A stretch of 62,349 nt of DNA, from the NCBI GenBank assembly GCA_002307065.1, contig DBTN01000004.1, forward strand, positions 90,352 through 152,700, written 5' to 3'. The notes beneath the pieces were generated by a model that saw only the letters and a list, made by a program, of their open reading frames with translations, ran no database searches and was not told the origin of the DNA. This DNA comes from Akkermansiaceae bacterium UBA1315 (GTDB taxonomy: Bacteria; Verrucomicrobiota; Verrucomicrobiia; Verrucomicrobiales; Akkermansiaceae). The first letter of the stretch is position 1. Each line of letters begins with the position of its first letter. Shown piece after piece: positions 45,815 to 54,900 of this stretch. Made by a program: the position numbers and the translations under genes.

Positions 45815-46192
45815 CAGGTGTGAGGTGGGGTAGTCACACGGTCGGTGCCGGTTTTGTGGCGAAGAAAGTCGCCTTTTCAGCAACGGAAAACAGGAGAAGA
45901 TTGGCTCGACTTGAACAGGGTCTGTGGAGTCCGAGCTCCCGCCTTTTTCGGGTGGATTCGCACCGCTCAAGTTCTTTTCGGCAGAGAAAAGTCCGAAATT
46001 TTTTTCCGTTGAAGGGAGGTTGATGGCCCCGAGATGCTTTGATTTCTGAAGGATCGCCTGAGAAGTAGGGGGTTACAAAGTATTCACAATGATTTAAGAC
46101 GATGTTTTAATCTGGACTTTAAAATAGGAATCCGGTTTTTAGCTCGGCGAATTCTTTAATCGCTTTTTTTAAAACTCATCCGCGTTTCCATC
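45815..46192. other. 378-bp intergenic region before the PA14/Rhs operon
   Basis: No gene. The left part holds short stem-loops (GTGTGA at 45818-45823 pairing with 45834-45839). The right part, 46080-46175, is AT-rich with several T-runs and should contain the promoter of the long operon that follows. No unambiguous promoter motif is visible. Confidence 0.4.
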
Positions 46193-49100
46193 ATGAAAAA
46201 CCCAATCCTCTTGCTGCGGTCTTCGTGCGCTCCTCTCCAACGAATGTTTCATATTGGATTGGGGTTGCTGTTCTCCTCAACCGGATTGTCTGCAGGGGAA
46301 CTCGGGAAACTGACGCGGGAAGTTTGGCAAAACTTCTCAGTAAACAACCTCTGTGCTTCGGATCTCTCCCCGGTTTTTGTGACTCCGCCCACCTCGCGCG
46401 AATGGATCACTGGGGCCGAATCTCCGATCCATATCGGGGATCAATATGTGCAACGTTTACGAGGATGGGTCATCCCGGAAGCGACTGGAGAGCACACATT
46501 TTGGATTTCGGGTGATGACCGTTGTCATCTGTGGCTTTCCACCGATGCCAGCCAATTCAACCGCCAGAAAATTGCATGGCTTGTCAATCATACTGGAGTT
46601 CGTGAATGGACGAAATTTCCTTCGCAACAGTCGGTCGCTATTTATCTCGAAGCAGGCCAAAAATATTTTATTGAAGCGACTCACCAAGAATACGGTGGTG
46701 GCGATCATATTTCAATTGGATGGCAAGCTCCAGGCGGAGTTCGTGAGGTGCTTCCCTCTCGTGTGATTGAATCCTTCGATTTCGATCCGAACGATGTGGA
46801 TGGTGATGATCTGCCCGATGATTGGGAGGTTTCTTATGGGCTTTCGACAACTGCTACGAGCGGTGCAGAGGGAACCGATGGTAAGGAAGGCGATCCAGAC
46901 TTAGATGGACTGAGTAACTACGCGGAGTGGCTGGCGGGTTCAAATCCTGTCGAATATGGGAGAATCGCTGGTGGATTGACGCGGGAAGTTTGGACTGACA
47001 TTTCCGGCGCAACAGTTTCTACGTTGACCTCGGATCCGAAGTTTATCGAAAAACCTGCCGTTCGAGACTTTCTAGCGGGCGCGGACGCAGTAAGGAATCT
47101 AGCGGATAGCTACGGTCAGCGGCTGCGGGGTTACGTGATTATTCCCGCAACCGGAAATTACCGGTTCCATATTTCAGGTGATGATCGAGCTGAGTTATGG
47201 CTCGCTGAAAATGGCTCGCATTTCAGTCGACGAAAAGTGGCGATGTTGACGATTTTTTCCGCCTATCAACAATGGGGTAATCATGCAGCGCAGACTTCGG
47301 AGGAGCTTCAACTCCTCGAAGGTCAAAGAATTTATATTGAGGCTCTTCACAAAGAGGGGCCTCTCGACGATCACCTGAGTATTGGTTGGTCGAGGGATGG
47401 GGCACCGGCGGAGCTGATTCCCGCAGCTTGCCTTGAATCATTTGCTTCGCCTGAAGATGACGTTGATGAGGATTTACTGCCGGATTCGTGGGAACTTACT
47501 CATGGATTTACCGTTGGTGACAACGGTAGATTCAATCCTGACGAGCACCCTGACGCAGATCCGGATGGTGACGGAATCTCCAATATTAATGAATATTTGA
47601 GCCAAGGAGATCCGAACCGGTCTGGCGGAAATGTTGGCTATTTCCACCGCGAATATTGGACAGGTATCGAAGGGAACAGTGTGGCGAGCCTCACTTCAAA
47701 TCCCCGCTTCGTGCAGCCTCCCGATATTTCGCATGCAGTCGCGGGAGATCTGGAAAGCCGTAACCCACTCGATCTATACGGTCAACGGATTCGTGGGCTG
47801 ATCGTACCCCCACGCACCGGCCAATGGCGATTTTGGCTTTCATCGGATGATGCCTCGCAACTCTTGCTTTCAAATTCTCCCAGCGCTTTCGGCAAAAAGA
47901 AAATTGCTGAGGTGAACCGTCCAACCATTTTGCGGGATTTTGATGCCTATGCTAGCCAGAAGAGCGAATGGATTTCGCTTATTGCGGGAGAGAGTTATTA
48001 TTACGAAATCCTTCACAAAGAGGGAGTCGCTCTCGATCACGTGAGCGTCGCGTGGGAGTATCAACCCGCAGGGATAAATTATGCTGCCGCATCGCAAGGC
48101 GCAACTGCGACTCAGAGCACGAATTTTAGTGCTGACTATTCCGCGGCCAGAGCGATTGACGGAAATACGGATGGCTCGCCCGCGAGTGGCATGGCTCACA
48201 CCGAAGACCAACCGAGCAGCTGGTGGCAAGTGGATCTTGGCCAAAACCGGGAGATCAATCAGGTGGTGCTTTTCAATCGTACTGATGGAGATAATCAGCA
48301 ACGTCTTTCCAACTTCCGTGTCAGCGCCTTGGATGCGAACGGTAACGAACTGGCAGGTCAGGATTATTTCACCTCCAGCGGATATGTTCAGGGCACGCTG
48401 GCTTGGAATCTTCCGACTGCAGTGAATGCTCGGAAAATTAAGGTTCAGATCCTCGGCCAAAATCTCAAAGGCAATGGCTATCTGTGCCTCTCTGAAGTGC
48501 AAGTATACGAAACAGTGTCTGAGTCTAACCGCCAAGTGATTGGTGCGAACCATTTGCTCAGTCTTTTTCATGATCCGCTGGATGAAGATGGCGATTCGTT
48601 GCCGGACGCATGGGAAGTGCAAATGGGTCTCGATCCAACCGACAACGGGGCCGTCAATCCGGCCAATGCAGAGTACGCTGATTCGGATAGAGATCTTTTA
48701 ACAAACTTCGAAGAATTCACTTTGGGAACTCATCCTCTGGTGGCTGATCCTGCACCAGGACGTTGGACCTTTGATCGTTGGATTGGAGTGCCGCATTACA
48801 CCATCGATGAACTGAAAGTCGCCGATCAGTTTTATTCGCAACCTACGGAGAGAAGTCTGTTGGCTAACTCATCTTACAAAACGGAGACGACTTATGAAGG
48901 AATTCGTTTGCGAGGCTACTTAGAAGCTCCGGAAAGTGGATATTACCACTTCTGGGTCAGTGGAAGAAATTCGGTCGAGCTTTGGCTTTCAACAGATTCC
49001 ACCAAATATCGTAAACAGAGAATCGCACGGCTCTGTCCCTCCATCGGGACCGGTCACGGAATCCCGTCCACGAGCACCAATTATTGGGATGTGTATGTAT

Positions 49101-50983
49101 CACAAATGAGCGAACCGATTTACCTCGAACAGGGGCAAAGGTATTTCATCGAAGGGCTCAACCAAAATGGCCATAACTACAGCAATCATTTCAGCGTCGC
49201 CTGGGCTCGTCCAGGCAAAGATCGTGAGTCTTTGCCTGTTGAATATCTCTCGTCTTACACTGGAAGCTCGGAGGATTTGGATGACGACTATTTGCCCGAT
49301 GCGTGGGAATCGCAATATGGCCTCGATGCTGGTAATAACGGCCTGACCGATCGGGCTCGCCAAGGCGAACGGGGCGATTTTGATGAAGATGGACTGACGA
49401 ACCTGGAGGAATATCTCCTAGGTACTCATCCCACCCAGGCCGATTCCGATGGGGATGGCGTCAGCGATTTTGATGAGGTTCATAGTTATGGAACGTCTCC
49501 ACTCGAAAGCAACAGTTTGGATTCGTCGGAGATTCCTGCCCCTGAATTAACCGATTACAATGCGGCTCATACCACTGGGACATGGCAGATTTTTGATGGT
49601 GGATTGCTCGGTAGTTCCTTCCGTGGAAAAATCGAATGGAGCTTCAGTGTGCCAACCGATGGGTGGTGGCATATTGATCTCGGAGCGAGACTCCGTGGGA
49701 ATTTGCGCTCCACCGAAGACCTTGATCTTGGTGTGAAGATCGATGGCCGGGCATTGGGGCCAAAAGTCATGCGTTTCCTTAATGGAAAGTCGGCGAACTT
49801 GAAAATCCTTACCCCGTATCTTTCTGCCGGAATTCACACCTTTGAGCTTGATATTCGGAACGAAATTGGACGCCGAACGCTTCAGATTCAATCTCTCAAA
49901 ATCAGTGGAGCTGGAGGATTTGATGCAGATGAAAACGGTAGGCCAGACTGGTTGGACTCGGTCCTTTTACAGGCAAACACTCTGGTCCCGGTGTTGGCCG
50001 AATCCTACGTTTCTCCTCTGTTCATCGAAGGCAGTACCCGGCATCTCGGTGGAGTGGCGGTCTCGGCTGCGTCTCAACCGGTCGATGTGAAAAGAGGATT
50101 GGGCGATCTTCATTGGTTTGCCAATGTGCCCCTGCAATCCAGCGGTACCACTTCTCTGTTTGTGAACTTTGAAAATGGTACGCAGACTCCTCTTGTCGAG
50201 TGGGTGCGTTGGAACGCGATGTCTGGGCTTGATTTGAGAGTTCGAGCAGGAGACTCTTTGAAAATCGGCGGCTGGGTGTCGGACGATGATGCCGGCAATG
50301 TTCAGATTACGGTGGACGGCCAGACTTCCAACTTGTCGGCATCTGGATTTGTTTTGAAAACATTTGGCCAAGCCGGTTCCTACCCAGTCACGGTCACTCA
50401 TTCTAACGGAAGTCAGACGACTGCGACGGTGAACGTTTATTCTGCCGATTTTGGTAATCCGCTGAGCTTCTATTCCGACACGCTGACCTGGCGCAGCTTT
50501 CCACAAATTCCTGCAGTATTAAAAATCGCTGGAGAACCGTCGCTGGGTGTCGATGTGACTCAACCCGAAGGAAGCGGACAAAAAGCATTATTGCGTCCTT
50601 TCCGCTCCGGAACCCATGTTCTGGCCGCTCGTTTGCCCGATGGAGGGCCTATTCTCGCACTCGGAGAGATCAGTACGATTGGGGTCGCTGATGCATTGAG
50701 AGGCGATGCCGCAACCTATGTCGGCTCTACGTCAGACGGATACCGTATTTTGCGAACTCCCATTGTGATTACAGATTTTCCACCCGGAGGCACAGTTGTG
50801 ATCACTATTTTCCGCGCAGGGGTAACGTTTTTGGATGGGACGATCGTCATGACATTGACAGAATCCGACTTCGAAAACGGGGTAGCTTATATCGACTTCC
50901 GCTATCCACCGGAAATGAGTGGCGGTTACTGTCACTATACGGATCTATACGATGCCCAAGGTCGCAACCTCGGAAGGCGCTAA
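46193..50983 (+). CDS. Exported giant protein with four PA14 domains, a discoidin-type domain and calcium-type repeats
   Basis: 1596 residues, signal peptide ending near Ala34 (SSTGLSA). PA14 domains lie at about 39-190, 260-410, 481-625 and 856-1020, each starting with a TREVW/HREYW/FDRW motif and containing SGDDRxxLWLS-type cores. A discoidin (F5/8C) module is at about 627-775 (SSWWQVDLGQNREINQVVLFN). Between the modules are thrombospondin-type-3-like acidic linkers (DVDGDDLPDDWE, DGDSLPDAWE, DLDDDYLPDAWE, DSDGDGVSDFDE) that usually bind calcium. The last 500 residues contain a carbohydrate-binding-like and an Ig-like region. Adhesive or glycan-binding surface protein (inference). First of three genes with 18-bp spacing. 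Confidence 0.9.
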   Translation: MKNPILLLRSSCAPLQRMFHIGLGLLFSSTGLSAGELGKLTREVWQNFSVNNLCASDLSPVFVTPPTSREWITGAESPIHIGDQYVQRLRGWVIPEATGEHTFWISGDDRCHLWLSTDASQFNRQKIAWLVNHTGVREWTKFPSQQSVAIYLEAGQKYFIEATHQEYGGGDHISIGWQAPGGVREVLPSRVIESFDFDPNDVDGDDLPDDWEVSYGLSTTATSGAEGTDGKEGDPDLDGLSNYAEWLAGSNPVEYGRIAGGLTREVWTDISGATVSTLTSDPKFIEKPAVRDFLAGADAVRNLADSYGQRLRGYVIIPATGNYRFHISGDDRAELWLAENGSHFSRRKVAMLTIFSAYQQWGNHAAQTSEELQLLEGQRIYIEALHKEGPLDDHLSIGWSRDGAPAELIPAACLESFASPEDDVDEDLLPDSWELTHGFTVGDNGRFNPDEHPDADPDGDGISNINEYLSQGDPNRSGGNVGYFHREYWTGIEGNSVASLTSNPRFVQPPDISHAVAGDLESRNPLDLYGQRIRGLIVPPRTGQWRFWLSSDDASQLLLSNSPSAFGKKKIAEVNRPTILRDFDAYASQKSEWISLIAGESYYYEILHKEGVALDHVSVAWEYQPAGINYAAASQGATATQSTNFSADYSAARAIDGNTDGSPASGMAHTEDQPSSWWQVDLGQNREINQVVLFNRTDGDNQQRLSNFRVSALDANGNELAGQDYFTSSGYVQGTLAWNLPTAVNARKIKVQILGQNLKGNGYLCLSEVQVYETVSESNRQVIGANHLLSLFHDPLDEDGDSLPDAWEVQMGLDPTDNGAVNPANAEYADSDRDLLTNFEEFTLGTHPLVADPAPGRWTFDRWIGVPHYTIDELKVADQFYSQPTERSLLANSSYKTETTYEGIRLRGYLEAPESGYYHFWVSGRNSVELWLSTDSTKYRKQRIARLCPSIGTGHGIPSTSTNYWDVYVSQMSEPIYLEQGQRYFIEGLNQNGHNYSNHFSVAWARPGKDRESLPVEYLSSYTGSSEDLDDDYLPDAWESQYGLDAGNNGLTDRARQGERGDFDEDGLTNLEEYLLGTHPTQADSDGDGVSDFDEVHSYGTSPLESNSLDSSEIPAPELTDYNAAHTTGTWQIFDGGLLGSSFRGKIEWSFSVPTDGWWHIDLGARLRGNLRSTEDLDLGVKIDGRALGPKVMRFLNGKSANLKILTPYLSAGIHTFELDIRNEIGRRTLQIQSLKISGAGGFDADENGRPDWLDSVLLQANTLVPVLAESYVSPLFIEGSTRHLGGVAVSAASQPVDVKRGLGDLHWFANVPLQSSGTTSLFVNFENGTQTPLVEWVRWNAMSGLDLRVRAGDSLKIGGWVSDDDAGNVQITVDGQTSNLSASGFVLKTFGQAGSYPVTVTHSNGSQTTATVNVYSADFGNPLSFYSDTLTWRSFPQIPAVLKIAGEPSLGVDVTQPEGSGQKALLRPFRSGTHVLAARLPDGGPILALGEISTIGVADALRGDAATYVGSTSDGYRILRTPIVITDFPPGGTVVITIFRAGVTFLDGTIVMTLTESDFENGVAYIDFRYPPEMSGGYCHYTDLYDAQGRNLGRR

Positions 50984-51001
50984 GCTCTCAACTTCATTGA
51001 G

Positions 51002-51931
51002 ATGAAAAAGCGAACCTACATCGTTTTCTCTGCAGTGGCCCTCATTGCGGGAGGGATTTTTCTAATCCGTTTTTGGAATAACTCTGCCGATGTGATACAA
51101 AAAAAACCGAAAATTACTACAAGTGTCGAAAAGCAGCAGGTGTCGCCCAGATATGTCAAGCAGATCCATAGGATTGCCGATCCGGGATTGCATTGGGAAG
51201 AGCGGATCCTCGCAGTGCGAGACTTGCCTTACCGGTTGGGTGATGAGTCAGTGGATCGGTTGTTCGCGTTCCTTGGCGAGCGGCCCGCACAAGGAGAGGA
51301 AGATTGGTATCTGGTTTGTAACGAAATCCTGGAAATTCTTCGCAAACGAAATCTATCCTCAGAGATCTACTCTGAACGTCTCGTTTCCCTGATCGAATCA
51401 TCTGAGGCAGATCCTATGATTCGGGATTATGCGGCGCAGCATTTGGCTCAATGGCTCTCGGGTATTGACCCCGCCGCGATGGAAGTAGACCGAAATCGAG
51501 CAAAAAAAACCTTTGAGCGGCTGGTCGCTGAAATCATCCGCCCCGAAAACTCAAAACTCACCGTTGCTGGAACAGGACTCAGCGCACTGACTGATGCTGT
51601 GTTGAATGGTGATTCCATCATTCAGGCAGAAAAAACAAACGTTTCTGAAGTTGCCCTGGAAATGTTTGCCAATGAATCTGCTTCTACTGCTAATCGTACA
51701 AGTGCTCTTCAGTCGGCCGCTCGCTTGGACGTCGAAAGTCTAGCTGAAGTCTGTCGTCAGACCGCAGTCAATAAATCTGCATCTCCTGATCTTCGATTAA
51801 GTTCCATTGCCGCCCTTGGCCAAGTTGGCTCAGTCGAAGATATCCCGTTTATCCAGGGCTTTGCCCAAGAAGAAACTTTCAAATTTGCTGCCGCAGGCGC
51901 TGTGAAAAGACTCAAAAAAATTTCTCAATAA
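51002..51931 (+). CDS. Membrane-anchored HEAT-like repeat protein in the Rhs operon
   Basis: 309 residues. N-terminal anchor YIVFSAVALIAGGIFLIRFW, then an all-helical region with HEAT-type repeats (SPDLRLSSIAALGQVGSVEDI, NRTSALQSAARLDVESLAE, IRDYAAQHLAQWLSG). HEAT solenoids serve as protein-binding scaffolds. It stands exactly 18 bp after the PA14 gene and 18 bp before the Rhs gene, so the three are surely one operon, and it may be an assembly or retention partner of either giant. No named family recognised. Confidence 0.75.
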   Translation: MKKRTYIVFSAVALIAGGIFLIRFWNNSADVIQKKPKITTSVEKQQVSPRYVKQIHRIADPGLHWEERILAVRDLPYRLGDESVDRLFAFLGERPAQGEEDWYLVCNEILEILRKRNLSSEIYSERLVSLIESSEADPMIRDYAAQHLAQWLSGIDPAAMEVDRNRAKKTFERLVAEIIRPENSKLTVAGTGLSALTDAVLNGDSIIQAEKTNVSEVALEMFANESASTANRTSALQSAARLDVESLAEVCRQTAVNKSASPDLRLSSIAALGQVGSVEDIPFIQGFAQEETFKFAAAGAVKRLKKISQ

Positions 51932-51949
51932 CCTATATCTCCAATCTTT

Positions 51950-54900
51950 ATGTTCCTTCATAAATCTAAGTCTCGCTGGTTGCTGCCTGTATTAGGTTCT
52001 TTTGCCATGGCTGCTGCCTTTCTTCCGTTTCATAGCTATGCTGTAAACGACGGAACTCCCAAGCCTCCAGATAAGAATCCCCCAACGAGCGACGACCCGC
52101 CCGCAACTCCCAGCCAACCTTCAGGAACGGACTGTGCCGGCGGGGAATGCCCGCCTTGTAAGCCCGCACCGGGGCCCGGTGGATCCATTTCTGAGCAGGT
52201 TTCTCTGAGTCTCCTTCCGAATGAGCCTGGTATTGGACTAGGAATGCTTCAACTTTACATCGACGGAACGGCGCCAAATCTTGCATCAAAAGAATATATC
52301 GAATTTTACGGTCTCTCCGAGATGTCGGTGACCGAGGTCAGCGAGACGGGACCAGAGGATCCGGTCATATACACCATTGCTCAGGCGGCAGGCTCTGCTT
52401 TGCGATTTCGGGTTCCTGGGGAGATCGCTCCCGGTGAACAAGAAGTCGTAGGTAGTCCAATTGAGGGAGGTGCATTTAGTCAGGCTCGCCTCAGCTATCG
52501 TGATGAGGCAGGTCAACCTTCAAATCGTTCTCAGGCGTCTGTTGTTCGACAGTATCGAGGTATCTCGGGTTTTGTTGAATATCCGAAGAGCGGAGGTAAC
52601 GCCTTACGCTATGTGTCGGCTGAAGGGCGCACGCACACGTTCCCACTTGAAGGAATGGAAGTGATCCGAGTGAGGGAAGACGGCACTGTAGTAACGAACG
52701 GACGCTATAAAGACGGTTTTATCCGTCAGGTCAAAACGATGGCTGGGCTTTTTGATGTGGTTTCCCTGACTGAAAGATCCTACGAAGTTCGGAAATACAA
52801 TTTTTCGCAGATTGGGGCGAAAGTCGATGGTCTGTTTACAGTCCTTTCTTCGCCTATATTCACGATGAAGGTCGAGGCACCGGAGGATACTCAAAATCAA
52901 TTGATTATTACAAAATCCGAAGGGAGCTATGTCACTGTTACTCATCACGAATGCACATTAGAAAGCGGTTCTCAGTTGTGGGTGCAGGATGTGGTCTCCG
53001 GAGATTTCAGCTTTCAGCGAACTTTGTTAAATTCACCTGCTGCGAATCTAGGTCCGAATTATTTCAGCCGGATTCATGAGGCAACCCTTGAAACGACCCC
53101 TGCAGGGACTACGTCGGTCGGAGGTAATCCGACCTATCGGTTTGAACGAACTACCTACGGTTATGCACCCGTTGCTGCAACACAAACTTTCAGCAATGGT
53201 CATACAAAGAGCCGACAAAAAACTTTTACCCAGCCGACATGGGACGTCAATGGAACTGGCAAACCGGCGACGCAGAACACTGACACGGGAACCGACATAT
53301 CCTATACCTACGATGATAAAGGGAAGATGTTGACGCGGACATTTATTTACACACGTCCGATGGGTGGGGGCGGTAGCGCTCCGTCGGTGATGCAGGAAGA
53401 GTATTCGTATCTTCCACATGTTTCTGGAGAAACGCTGCACGCTTCCGATTTTCGGCCTCGGACGACCACCACTACCCATGACGGCGTGGTGACCGGGAGA
53501 ACTTATTTTTCCGCTAGGATGGTAGCGGGCGCTTACGTCGAAACAAAGAAGACCACCACTAATCCGAATGCAGGCTATGATGATTCTACAAACCTGGTTC
53601 ATGAAAAGCAATGGTACGGAGCGGGTGTCAACCAAGGCCGCCTTCAGCAAGAGCGGCTGGAAGAGGGCACTCTTACCCGTTACGAATATAACGATCTTCC
53701 AAACGGCGGGTTGGAAACGATGATCTTTGGTCCCCTTGATCTCACAGGAAATGCAGTTACGGGACATTCTTATCGAGTTAAAGAGACTCGAGATGTGCGA
53801 GGACTTGTGATTGCCGCGACTCGTGCCGCGTGGGTTGATAACGCTTGGATGGATTATGAAACCATTCATCAGACCTACAATGTGGAAGGTCGTCTGACTC
53901 AACGTGAACGCGAAGATCTGATCAGTTCACAACGCCGAATTGTGCTTCAGAAAGAATGGGACGGACCTTTGTTGACCCTGCAAATTGATGAAGAAGGAGT
54001 CGTAACCCGCTTCCAATATTTTGCTGGGAGTGATATCGTCAAATCGAAACTGCGTGAAGCCGTCCCTGCGCAAGGGGGATTTGACGCCCAGCCGGAAATA
54101 CTAACGACCTATTCTGGATCGTTCACCATCAACGAAAAACAGATCCCTGAGTGGAGTGAGCGTCTCGCCACCATTACCGCAGGGGGGCTGACTCTTACCG
54201 AAAACCATCATTTTGATGAAGAAGGACGAATCGTTTCTCATACCGATCAGAATGGTTATCTTCAAACCACGGCTCATACGGTTGATGAACAGGTGACCAC
54301 TGAAACGTTGCCGAACGGGGGAACTCGAATCACAACACGGAATTCCGATGGACAAATTCTGAGTGTTACTGGAACCGGTGTCATCCCGCAATTTTTCCAC
54401 GATCAGCCTCTCACTATGGGCGGTTTTCGAGAGACCATCTACACGGGTCAAGACAATGGGCCTCGCTGGGAAATTAAAGACCGCGATGCTTCGGGACGGG
54501 TTACTCAGAGAATCAAGCCATCGTTTGCCAATCAAACGAACGCAGTAACGTCCTATACGTATTCCGATGTGTTTCGGAAAAAGCCAGTGGCAGTCATTAA
54601 GAGCGCGGAGGCAACCGAAATCTACGAATACAACACGGTTGGCTCGCCCGTTCGTTCTGGCCGTACCGAGGACGATGGTACGCTGTCGCCCGATTCCTCG
54701 ACGGATCGAATCATCGACGAAATAACGACCCATGAAGAAGACAATGAGGGAATTTGGCTCGTCAGTCGGAAATTTGTCTACAATGTGGGCAACGACGCCA
54801 CAGCGAAAGGGCTCCAGACGTCTCGCAGAAAGGTATCTGGTTTTGTCGGGGCGGAAGTGAGCCGCAACGAGTTGATTGATGTTTCAAATCAAACCACGAT

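Noticed and set aside
46193..50983. Possible CRISPR or tandem DNA repeat inside the PA14 gene
   Set aside because: The repetition is of protein modules with diverged DNA; no evenly spaced identical repeats exist. No CRISPR array was seen anywhere in the window.
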